7,599 bases of DNA from Bifidobacterium breve (GTDB lineage: Bacteria > Actinomycetota > Actinomycetes > Nanopelagicales > Nanopelagicaceae): the NCBI GenBank assembly GCA_945869505.1, contig CAMBOZ010000056.1, positions 1 to 7,599 of the forward strand, in the 5' to 3' direction. Below the pieces are notes generated by a model. That model saw only the letters and a program-made list of their open reading frames with translations, did not search any database and had not been told where the DNA came from. This document shows positions 1 through 7,599 of this stretch, piece after piece. The translations under genes and the position numbers were made by a program. Position 1 is the first letter of the stretch; each line of letters opens with the position of its first letter.

Positions 1-951
1 AACATTTACGCGTTCGCCACGTGGCAACTCTTGGTGATGAGCTTCTGATCCCCAGTGCCAACCAAGTCCAGGTGCCTCAACTGCTTTAGCAAGTGGTGAA
101 CCCATCATTACCGCGTCCGCTCCGCAAGCAATTGCCTTTGCAATATCTCCTGAGCGACCAACTGAACCGTCTGCAATTACGTGCACATAGCGACCGCCAG
201 ATTCATCTAAGTATTCGCGGCGCGCAGCGGCAACTTCAGCAACTGCAGATGCCATCGGAACTTCAATTCCTAAAACCTTGCGAGTTGTGTGAGCGGCTCC
301 GCCACCGAATCCGACTAGTACTCCAGCAGCACCAGCGCGCATTAAGTGAAGTGCGCCAGTTGCGGTGGCAACGCCACCAACTATTACTGGAACATCTAGT
401 TCGTAGATAAATTTCTTCAAGTTAAGCGCTGACTCATCATTGCCAACGTGTTCTGCTGAAACTGTGGTGCCGCGAATTACGAAGATATCAACACCAGCAT
501 CGATCACCGCTTTATGCAGTTCGGCAGTGCGTTGTGGTGAAAGAGAAGCTGCAACTGTTACTCCGGCATCGCGAATCTCTTTGATGCGCTCTTTAATTAA
601 TTCTGGACGAATAGGTGCGCTATAAATTTCTTGCATGCGGCGGGTGGCGTGCTTATCTGGCATTGATGCGATTTCACCAAGTGGAATACGTGGATCGTCA
701 TAACGCGTCCAAAGGCCTTCTAGATTTAAAACACCTAAGCCGCCGAGTTTGCCGATTGCGATTGCAGTATCTGGTGAGACAACTGAATCCATAGGAGCTG
801 CCAACATCGGAATATCAAATTTATAAGCATCAATCTGCCAAGCAGTTGATACATCTTCAGGGTTGCGTGTGCGGCGACTTGGGACAATTGCAATGTCATC
901 AAATGAGAAAGCCTGGCGAGCACGCTTTCCCGGTGCGATTTCGATATCCAT
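1..951 (-). CDS. guaB3: GuaB3 family IMP dehydrogenase-related protein (3' end outside window)
   Basis: The reading frame is open from the ATG at 949-951 to the window edge, giving 317 residues with no stop; family members are about 370-380 residues, so roughly the last 50-60 are missing. It is a TIM-barrel protein of the IMPDH/GMP reductase superfamily. Visible signatures are FSFDDIAIVPSRRTR (residues 15-29), a short linker instead of CBS domains, GGVATATGA (192-200), and the loop GFGGGAAHTTR (214-224), followed by ADGSVGRSGDIAKAIACGADAV (260-281). The loop corresponds to GPGSICTTR of true IMPDH, so His221 sits where the catalytic cysteine belongs. M. tuberculosis GuaB3, as I recall it, also lacks that cysteine, so this is a family trait rather than a mutation. 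The start follows guaB by 11 bases with a purine-rich AAGGAAGG ribosome site, so it is probably co-transcribed. The exact reaction of actinobacterial GuaB3 is not settled. Family assignment is confident; function is not. Confidence 0.93.
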   Translation of the reverse strand, partial: MDIEIAPGKRARQAFSFDDIAIVPSRRTRNPEDVSTAWQIDAYKFDIPMLAAPMDSVVSPDTAIAIGKLGGLGVLNLEGLWTRYDDPRIPLGEIASMPDKHATRRMQEIYSAPIRPELIKERIKEIRDAGVTVAASLSPQRTAELHKAVIDAGVDIFVIRGTTVSAEHVGNDESALNLKKFIYELDVPVIVGGVATATGALHLMRAGAAGVLVGFGGGAAHTTRKVLGIEVPMASAVAEVAAARREYLDESGGRYVHVIADGSVGRSGDIAKAIACGADAVMMGSPLAKAVEAPGLGWHWGSEAHHQELPRGERVNV

Positions 952-962
952 GGTGGCCTTCC

Positions 963-2122
<1,160 letters not shown>

Positions 2123-2130
<8 letters not shown>

Positions 2131-2998
2131 CGATTGCCTGCTTTATTTCTGAACAAGCCAGCGCTAAATCATCGGCAAAGGCCGCATCTACGCATTCCTC
2201 GCGATCCCAACCAGGCCCACCCAGGATGTAGCGAGGTGCTGGGCGAATTGATGGAATATCGCGGAAGAATTTTGGGTCTCCGTTTTTAGATAATTGCGCC
2301 CAGAGAAAGACTGCAGGTGGCGCGCTGCGTTCCACGACATTTGCAAGGGCTTCCAGAGGTGTTCTTGCACCTAAGAAATTACATTCGATCTTCGCCTCAG
2401 CTAGCGCCGCATGTAAAGCGTGTAGGGCAAGGCAGTGCAGTTCTTCACCGACTGATGCCAATAAGACAGCACGGGCATTTAGCGGAGTTTTAATGGTCTT
2501 GGCGCGATCTCTTAATATCCCTGTGATTATTTCTGAGAGTAAATGCTCTACTTCAATTCCAGTACCGGTTTCGGCCCAGGCATCGCCCACAATTACTAGA
2601 ACAGGCACAATGACTTCCTGCCAACTATCAATTACTCCATATTTATCAATATCTTTTCGCAAGATCGCTTCAACAAAGTTTCTATCTAAAGAGTTGGCTG
2701 CTTTAACTATTGCTGAGACCACATCTTCACGTACCTCAAAAGACTTTAAAATCTTTTCTACTTTAACTTCACCTTTATGTGCCAAAGCTTGCTCGGCCGC
2801 ATCGGCTGGCGCCATGCCCGCTGAAATAAGGCGGCGCATCAAAGTTAACTTTGCTAGATCACTTGAGCAATATCTGCGATGTTCTCCGGCTTCATGGCTG
2901 GATGGTCCAAGGCCATAGCGCCGAGCCCAAGTTCGAAGCGTGGCCGGGGCGACTCCGATTTGTCGGGCAACTGCCGCGACCGTCAAGAGCTCTTCCAT
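2123..2998 (-). CDS. MerR-family regulator with C-terminal B12-binding (CarH/LitR-like) domain
   Basis: From the ATG at 2996-2998 this is 291 residues. An N-terminal MerR winged helix is clear: LLTVAAVARQIGVAPATLRTW (residues 4-24) followed by the wing GEHRRY (38-43). A helical segment follows, then the W-x9-EH signature (Trp141, Glu151-His152) of the four-helix cap that covers the upper face of cobalamin in CarH-type photoreceptors. Next comes a Rossmann-like B12-binding domain with GEELH (His188 as likely lower axial ligand), FLGARTPLEAL (208-218) and GGPG (260-263). In the family, adenosylcobalamin drives tetramer formation and repression in the dark, and light breaks the tetramer. The residue after Trp141 is Ala; in Thermus CarH, as I recall, a His there takes part in the photoproduct. 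The frame also extends to a GTG at 3047-3049 (308 residues), but neither start has a strong ribosome site and MerR proteins normally begin just before this helix. The gene is divergent from whiB. Sensing of B12 or light is inferred from motifs only. Confidence 0.87.
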
Positions 2999-3062
2999 GG
3001 GCCTATCGTGGCGTGAACTAGCCCACCTCACCACTTGAAACACGCTCACGGTGTGGCGAAAC

Positions 3063-3106
3063 GAACAACTTTTGGCGCGTTAGATACTTGAACAACCTAT
3101 GGCGCG
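3063..3106. repeat. Two-copy 17-bp direct repeat, operator-like
   Basis: GAACAACTTTTGGCGCG (3063-3079) is followed by GAACAACCTATGGCGCG (3090-3106). The copies match at 15 of 17 positions and start 27 bases apart. They lie between the divergent merR-type and whiB genes. The second copy overlaps the proposed whiB -35 element and spacer. Position and spacing suggest binding sites for a regulator, possibly the adjacent MerR/B12 protein or WhiB itself, but no binder can be named from sequence. Confidence 0.6.
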
Positions 3107-3116
3107 GTTGTAAGGT
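3088..3116 (+). promoter_or_regulatory. Promoter for the whiB-like gene
   Basis: A -35 element TTGAAC (3088-3093) is separated by exactly 17 bases from a -10 element TAAGGT (3111-3116), close to the sigma-70 family consensus TTGACA/TATAAT. Transcription would begin near 3123, giving a leader of about 24 bases. The -35 and most of the spacer fall within the second copy of the local direct repeat, so a protein bound there could control initiation. Confidence 0.6.
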
Positions 3117-3134
3117 TGGGCTATTCAACAAGGC

Positions 3135-3140
3135 AAGGAG
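3135..3140 (+). promoter_or_regulatory. Ribosome binding site of the whiB-like gene
   Basis: AAGGAG lies six bases before the ATG at 3147 and supports that start over downstream Met codons. Confidence 0.8.
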
Positions 3141-3146
3141 ACCAAC

Positions 3147-3446
3147 ATGGCTGAACTATCACGTCTACCGCTTCCAATCGCAGATCATTGGGAATGGCAG
3201 TACCAAGGCGCCTGCCGCGAACTCCCTGCCGAAATGTTCTTTCATCCAGATGGCGAACGTGGTCCACGACGCCGCAATCGCGAGAACGCTGCAAAAGCGG
3301 TCTGCGCATCTTGCCCAGTAATCGCTGCTTGCCGCGCACACGCATTGGCAGTGCAAGAGCCATACGGAATTTGGGGCGGTCTTTCAGAAGATGATCGCGC
3401 AGTATTGCTCGGTAAAGAAGAACCAACTATTTACGAAGCTTCATAA
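3147..3446 (+). CDS. WhiB-family iron-sulfur transcriptional regulator (WhiB3/WhiD-like)
   Basis: This 99-residue protein has the four family cysteines, Cys23, Cys53, Cys56 and Cys62, spaced C-x29-C-x2-C-x5-C, which bind a [4Fe-4S] cluster. The G[IV]WGG turn follows as GIWGG (74-78). The N-terminal half, WEWQYQGACRELP and MFFHPDGERG (15-27 and 30-39), closely resembles M. tuberculosis WhiB3 as I remember it, and the position beside groEL matches whiB3 and Streptomyces whiD. WhiB3/WhiD proteins work with the primary sigma factor in redox- and development-linked gene control. The odd feature is the C-terminus: after GIWGG it reads LSEDDRAVLLGKEEPTIYEAS, which is net acidic. The Arg/Lys-rich DNA-binding tail of most family members is absent. 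The gene has its own promoter and ribosome site and ends 15 bases before a strong hairpin. Family assignment is near certain; the WhiB3/WhiD subtype is likely. Confidence 0.95.
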   Translation: MAELSRLPLPIADHWEWQYQGACRELPAEMFFHPDGERGPRRRNRENAAKAVCASCPVIAACRAHALAVQEPYGIWGGLSEDDRAVLLGKEEPTIYEAS

Positions 3447-3461
3447 GAAATAACAGATTAG

Positions 3462-3508
3462 AAATAAGAAATCCCCCGCACTCAATGAGTACGGGGGATT
3501 TCTTATTT
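3462..3508. terminator. Bidirectional intrinsic terminator between whiB and groEL
   Basis: The arms AAATAAGAAATCCCCCG (3462-3478) and CGGGGGATTTCTTATTT (3492-3508) are perfectly complementary over 17 bp. The 13-base loop can fold further as ACTC/GAGT around AAT. A GC-rich core flanked by an A-rich left arm and a T-rich right arm gives a U-rich tail when read from either side. It starts 15 bases after the whiB stop and lies 15 bases beyond the groEL stop, so it serves both convergent genes. Confidence 0.92.
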
Positions 3509-3523
3509 AGAAATTAACTAGCG

Positions 3524-5457
<1,934 letters not shown>

Positions 5458-5465
5458 GGTTTTTT

Positions 5466-5470
5466 CTCCT
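5466..5470 (-). promoter_or_regulatory. Ribosome binding site that fixes the groES start
   Basis: AGGAG on the minus strand lies eight bases before the ATG at 5457 and follows the CIRCE element directly. It rules out the longer open frame that reaches upstream to 5553. Confidence 0.85.
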
Positions 5471-5474
5471 TCAA

Positions 5475-5501
5475 TTAGCAGTGTGGGGCTTAGAGTGCTA
5501 A
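5475..5501 (-). promoter_or_regulatory. CIRCE operator (HrcA binding site) of groES-groEL
   Basis: On the minus strand the sequence is TTAGCACTC, nine bases, then CACTGCTAA. The consensus is TTAGCACTC-N9-GAGTGCTAA. The promoter-proximal arm is perfect; the other has two changes (CACTGCTAA for GAGTGCTAA). The spacer has the exact length of nine. The element begins at the last base of the -10 box, so bound HrcA repressor would block initiation; heat releases it in the known systems. hrcA itself is not in this window. Confidence 0.9.
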
Positions 5502-5529
5502 CTGTAGTTCTAGAGGGCAACTCGCTCAA
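5501..5529 (-). promoter_or_regulatory. groES-groEL promoter inside the 3' end of tsaD
   Basis: Read on the minus strand, TTGAGC (5529-5524) is followed after exactly 17 bases by TACAGT (5506-5501), a good -35/-10 pair. The -35 lies within the last codons of tsaD, whose stop is at 5510-5512. Transcription would start near 5494, inside the CIRCE element, with a leader of about 37 bases. No terminator separates tsaD from groES, so read-through from tsaD is also possible. Confidence 0.7.
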
Positions 5530-6541
5530 CTTGGAGGGCAGAATCGGCATCAAAGGCCTGTGGGCCAGGTTTACGGCCCGCTGCGACCATCAGAGAGCCC
5601 AGGGCGGCGACCATAGCCCCGTTATCGGTGCAGAGCGCCGGGTTTGGGATCCGCAAGCGAACCCCCGCGCTTTCACAGCGCTGCTCGGCCAGATAACGAA
5701 GTCTGGAATTAGCCGCGACCCCGCCAGCAATTACTAAGGAATCAATTCCGGTTGCCTTGCAAGCAGCCAAAGACTTTTGAAGCAACACATCAACGATTGA
5801 TTCTTGGAAAGATGCAGCAACGTCGCCCTTTGCATAATCTGGCGTGCTTTCAAGATATCTAGCAACCGCAGTTTTTAAACCAGAGAATGAAAAATCGTAA
5901 GGGCGCGTGGCCCAATCATTGCTGGTTGTTAAACCGCGCGGAAAATCAATTGCTGTTGGCGAACCAGATTGCGCAGTGAGATCAATTGCCGGCCCACCAG
6001 GAAAACCAAGTCCCATTACGCGCGCAATTTTATCGAAAGCCTCCCCTGCTGCATCATCCATAGTTGCACCGAGTTTGGTAATCGATGATGTGATGTCATC
6101 TACTTGTAACAGCGATGAGTGTCCGCCACTTACCAAAAGCGCAATTGTTGGATCAGTTGGCAGATCATGTGTTAAGTAATCAACGCTGATGTGTGCGGCT
6201 AAATGATTTACTCCATATAAAGGTTTTCCAAGGCCCAGTGCCAATCCACTGGCTGAAGCAACTCCAACTAAAAGTGCGCCAACTAAACCAGGGCCAGCGG
6301 TTACTGCAACAGCGTCAATATCTTTTAGTGAAATGCCGGCATCGCGCACTGCTTTATCAATGCTGGGCAACATCGCTTCCAGATGTGCGCGGCTAGCGAT
6401 TTCAGGAACAACTCCCCCAAAGCGTGCGTGCTCTTCAACGCTAGAGGCAATGACATTGGCCAACAGCTTTCGCCCGCGAACGATTCCGATCGCAGTTTCA
6501 TCGCAAGATGTTTCAATTCCTAAAACTATTGGCTCGCTCAT
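5510..6541 (-). CDS. tsaD: tRNA N6-adenosine threonylcarbamoyltransferase TsaD
   Basis: TsaD (formerly Gcp/YgjD) transfers threonylcarbamoyl from threonylcarbamoyl-AMP to A37 of tRNAs that read ANN codons, together with TsaB and TsaE. At 343 residues it is of usual length. It opens with the ASKHA-fold motif [16 protein letters not shown] (6-21). The metal-binding pair His113 and His117 sits in NHLAAH (112-117), followed by [10 protein letters not shown] (136-145), [10 protein letters not shown] (162-171), [10 protein letters not shown] (273-282) and CTDNGAMVA (304-312) with the conserved Asp306. All key residues are present. The ATG at 6539-6541 overlaps the rimI stop as ATGA, and its ribosome site AAGGAG is made by the last rimI codons (Lys-Glu), so translation is probably coupled. 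Its 3' end carries the groES promoter. Confidence 0.98.
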   Translation of the reverse strand: MSEPIVLGIETSCDETAIGIVRGRKLLANVIASSVEEHARFGGVVPEIASRAHLEAMLPSIDKAVRDAGISLKDIDAVAVTAGPGLVGALLVGVASASGLALGLGKPLYGVNHLAAHISVDYLTHDLPTDPTIALLVSGGHSSLLQVDDITSSITKLGATMDDAAGEAFDKIARVMGLGFPGGPAIDLTAQSGSPTAIDFPRGLTTSNDWATRPYDFSFSGLKTAVARYLESTPDYAKGDVAASFQESIVDVLLQKSLAACKATGIDSLVIAGGVAANSRLRYLAEQRCESAGVRLRIPNPALCTDNGAMVAALGSLMVAAGRKPGPQAFDADSALQVERVAL

Positions 6542-6996
6542 AAATTGAGCTCCTTACGCATCACAAAGGCGTCTAAACCAGCTCCGTAATAACCTTTGCG
6601 AGTTGAGATGTTTTCATAACCCAACTTTTTATATAACGTGATTGCAGCGGTATTTTCCGTACCAACTTCCAGCATCATCGCCGGGGCTTGCTTTGAAATC
6701 GACCACTTTTCTAGCTCAGCCATAAAGTGGGTAGCAATTCCTTGGCGCAGATACTCCGGCAGAACGCCAACGGTTAAAACATCGGCTTCTACGCCAGGTG
6801 CCACAACCAAAACCCCGGCATAACCAACGATCTGATCTTCATCATTTACCGCGACTAAGAAATAGCGCGAATTTGGCACGCCTTTGAATTCTTCTTTAAA
6901 TTGCCCCATTGACCAAGGTGAATCTGCAAAGAGCACGCGCTCCATAGATACCAAGACCGGCAGATCAAGTTGTATTGCAGCGCGGTAGGAAATCAT
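6538..6996 (-). CDS. rimI: Ribosomal protein S18 alanine N-acetyltransferase-like RimI (GNAT)
   Basis: This 152-residue GNAT acetyltransferase moves acetyl from acetyl-CoA to protein N-termini, classically that of ribosomal protein S18. The acetyl-CoA loop is LRQGIAT (83-89) after the strand VLTVGVLP (73-80). RimI features are [13 protein letters not shown] near the start (25-37), [19 protein letters not shown] (109-127) with Glu110 and Tyr122 matching the catalytic Glu and Tyr of enteric RimI, and [14 protein letters not shown] (133-146). The usual LEVR reads LEVG here, a small departure. It overlaps tsaB upstream and tsaD downstream by ATGA. The tsaB-rimI-tsaD order is very common in bacteria and strengthens the RimI assignment, although substrate range in actinobacteria is broader than S18. 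Confidence 0.94.
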   Translation of the reverse strand: MISYRAAIQLDLPVLVSMERVLFADSPWSMGQFKEEFKGVPNSRYFLVAVNDEDQIVGYAGVLVVAPGVEADVLTVGVLPEYLRQGIATHFMAELEKWSISKQAPAMMLEVGTENTAAITLYKKLGYENISTRKGYYGAGLDAFVMRKELNL

Positions 6997-7526
6997 GTGC
7001 GCTCCGCCGTCGGCACCGCATCAGGGCGGCGCAGATACATTGGCTCAGTAATATTCTGTGAAGCACTTAAGGTAACCAGCTTCTTTAAATCTGGGAACTG
7101 ATCAATAATGAAGTTATCGACCTCAGCAGGCTTGCTCACCGCGGGGCCAGAAATACGTAGACCATCTTTATATTTTGCCCAGTAAATTTCTTTGCGCCGC
7201 GCATCGATCGCCACGGTGTATTCACTTTCTTTGACATCAATGGCATCAAGTGAGCAAACGCCAATGACCGCGATCTCGCGAGCCAACGCAAAAGATTGCG
7301 CGAAGGTAATTCCCACACGAAGTCCAGTAAATGGACCCGGTCCCATACCAACAACTACTTGATCAGGTTTAGGACAGATCTCTAACGCTTTGGTGACAAG
7401 TTCAGTAATTGCAAAACCGTGTTCAGTCGCACCTTCGTGAAAGGCTTCAAATAAAACTTTATCGCCTTCAATAATCCCAACAATCGTGCGCGATGTAGCG
7501 GTATCTATCGCAAGTGAAATTGTCAT
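6993..7526 (-). CDS. tsaB: tRNA threonylcarbamoyladenosine biosynthesis protein TsaB (short form)
   Basis: TsaB (YeaZ) is the inactive ASKHA-fold partner that dimerises with TsaD and is needed for tRNA A37 threonylcarbamoylation. Visible are the N-terminal ISLAIDTATSRTIVGI (3-18), the signature GMGPGPFTGLRVGI (60-73), AIDARRKEIYWAKY (106-119) and the C-terminal YLRRPDA (164-170). At 177 residues it is shorter than the usual 210-230, with the missing length between the EIYWAKY strand and the C-terminal motif. Both ends are recognisable, so it looks compact rather than truncated. The ATG at 7524-7526 has GCGGAG about nine bases upstream and overlaps the tsaE stop as ATGA; its own stop overlaps the rimI start in the same way. 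Confidence 0.96.
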   Translation of the reverse strand: MTISLAIDTATSRTIVGIIEGDKVLFEAFHEGATEHGFAITELVTKALEICPKPDQVVVGMGPGPFTGLRVGITFAQSFALAREIAVIGVCSLDAIDVKESEYTVAIDARRKEIYWAKYKDGLRISGPAVSKPAEVDNFIIDQFPDLKKLVTLSASQNITEPMYLRRPDAVPTAERT

Positions 7527-7599
7527 AACTTAAACTCCGCCCAACGAGGACCAATGGCTCGCCAAATTACAACGCGCTCTTCATCGCTGCGATCAATAT
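7523..7599 (-). CDS. tsaE: Probable TsaE, C-terminal fragment (5' part outside window)
   Basis: Only the last 24 codons are inside the window: the frame runs from the edge to a TGA at 7523-7525 and ends RVVIWRAIGPRWAEFKL. The GPRW near the end resembles the C-terminal strand of actinobacterial TsaE proteins. TsaE is the small P-loop ATPase of the tRNA threonylcarbamoylation system, and it normally lies directly upstream of tsaB. The Walker A motif would be outside the window, so identification rests on position, the ATGA overlap with tsaB and this short tail. Confidence 0.65.
   Translation of the reverse strand, partial: IDRSDEERVVIWRAIGPRWAEFKL

Noticed and set aside
93..410. Plus-strand open frame of 105 codons
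   Set aside because: It lies antisense to guaB3, is rich in Leu, Gln and Arg as expected from an out-of-frame reading, and has no recognisable domain.
2493..2918. Plus-strand open frame of 141 codons
   Set aside because: It is antisense to the MerR-B12 gene, whose frame has clear domain motifs; the plus reading shows only low-complexity Ser/Ala/Thr composition.
2999..3049. GTG start adding 17 residues to the MerR-B12 protein
   Set aside because: Not excluded, but the extension has no ribosome site and no counterpart in MerR proteins, which begin just before the first helix; the ATG at 2998 was preferred.
3121..3426. Minus-strand open frame of 101 codons over whiB
   Set aside because: The plus-strand reading gives a complete WhiB protein with correct cysteine spacing, promoter and ribosome site; the minus reading is its shadow.
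5458..5553. N-terminal extension of groES to an upstream Met
   Set aside because: It would translate through the promoter -10 box and CIRCE element; the GroES fold and the ribosome site both support the start at 5457.

Overview
The window is a stretch of bacterial chromosome with moderate GC content, read mostly on the minus strand. The WhiB-family regulator, the GuaB3 paralogue, the histidine-tailed GroEL next to groES, and the gene order all point to Actinobacteria. From memory, the order guaB3 - guaB - regulator - whiB3/whiD - groEL - groES - tsaD - rimI - tsaB - tsaE matches the Mycobacterium tuberculosis chromosome around guaB2/whiB3/groEL1 and is similar in Streptomyces. The moderate GC, tight packing and unusually short versions of several proteins suggest a streamlined, free-living lineage such as the freshwater acI group (Nanopelagicales). 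That placement is inference.

Layout. Positions 1-951 (minus) hold most of guaB3, cut by the window edge. 963-2078 (minus) is guaB, an IMP dehydrogenase with a complete catalytic barrel but no CBS (Bateman) regulatory domain. 2123-2998 (minus) is a MerR-type regulator with a C-terminal cobalamin-binding module of the CarH/LitR photoreceptor type. 2999-3146 is a divergent intergenic region with a 17-bp direct repeat (15/17 identical, 27-bp period), the second copy of which overlaps a good -35/-10 pair for whiB. 3147-3446 (plus) is the WhiB3/WhiD-like iron-sulfur regulator, the only plus-strand gene. 3462-3508 is a perfect 17-bp inverted repeat that can terminate both whiB and groEL. 3524-5161 and 5164-5457 (minus) are groEL and groES, driven by a promoter inside the end of tsaD that overlaps a CIRCE operator (5475-5501). 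5510-7599 (minus) is the chain tsaE (3' end only) - tsaB - rimI - tsaD, in which each gene overlaps the next by an ATGA stop/start.

How the genes work together. GuaB commits IMP to guanine nucleotide synthesis; GuaB3 is a paralogue of unsettled role. TsaB, TsaD and TsaE form the machinery that places threonylcarbamoyl on A37 of ANN-decoding tRNAs, and RimI acetylates protein N-termini. GroES/GroEL is the heat-inducible chaperonin, probably repressed by HrcA. The divergent pair of a B12-type MerR protein and a WhiB protein is the most interesting part: a putative light- or cobalamin-responsive regulator faces a redox-responsive one across a short region carrying a repeated, operator-like sequence. 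No mobile element, CRISPR array, tRNA or rRNA was seen, and no stretch over 300 bases lacks a gene.
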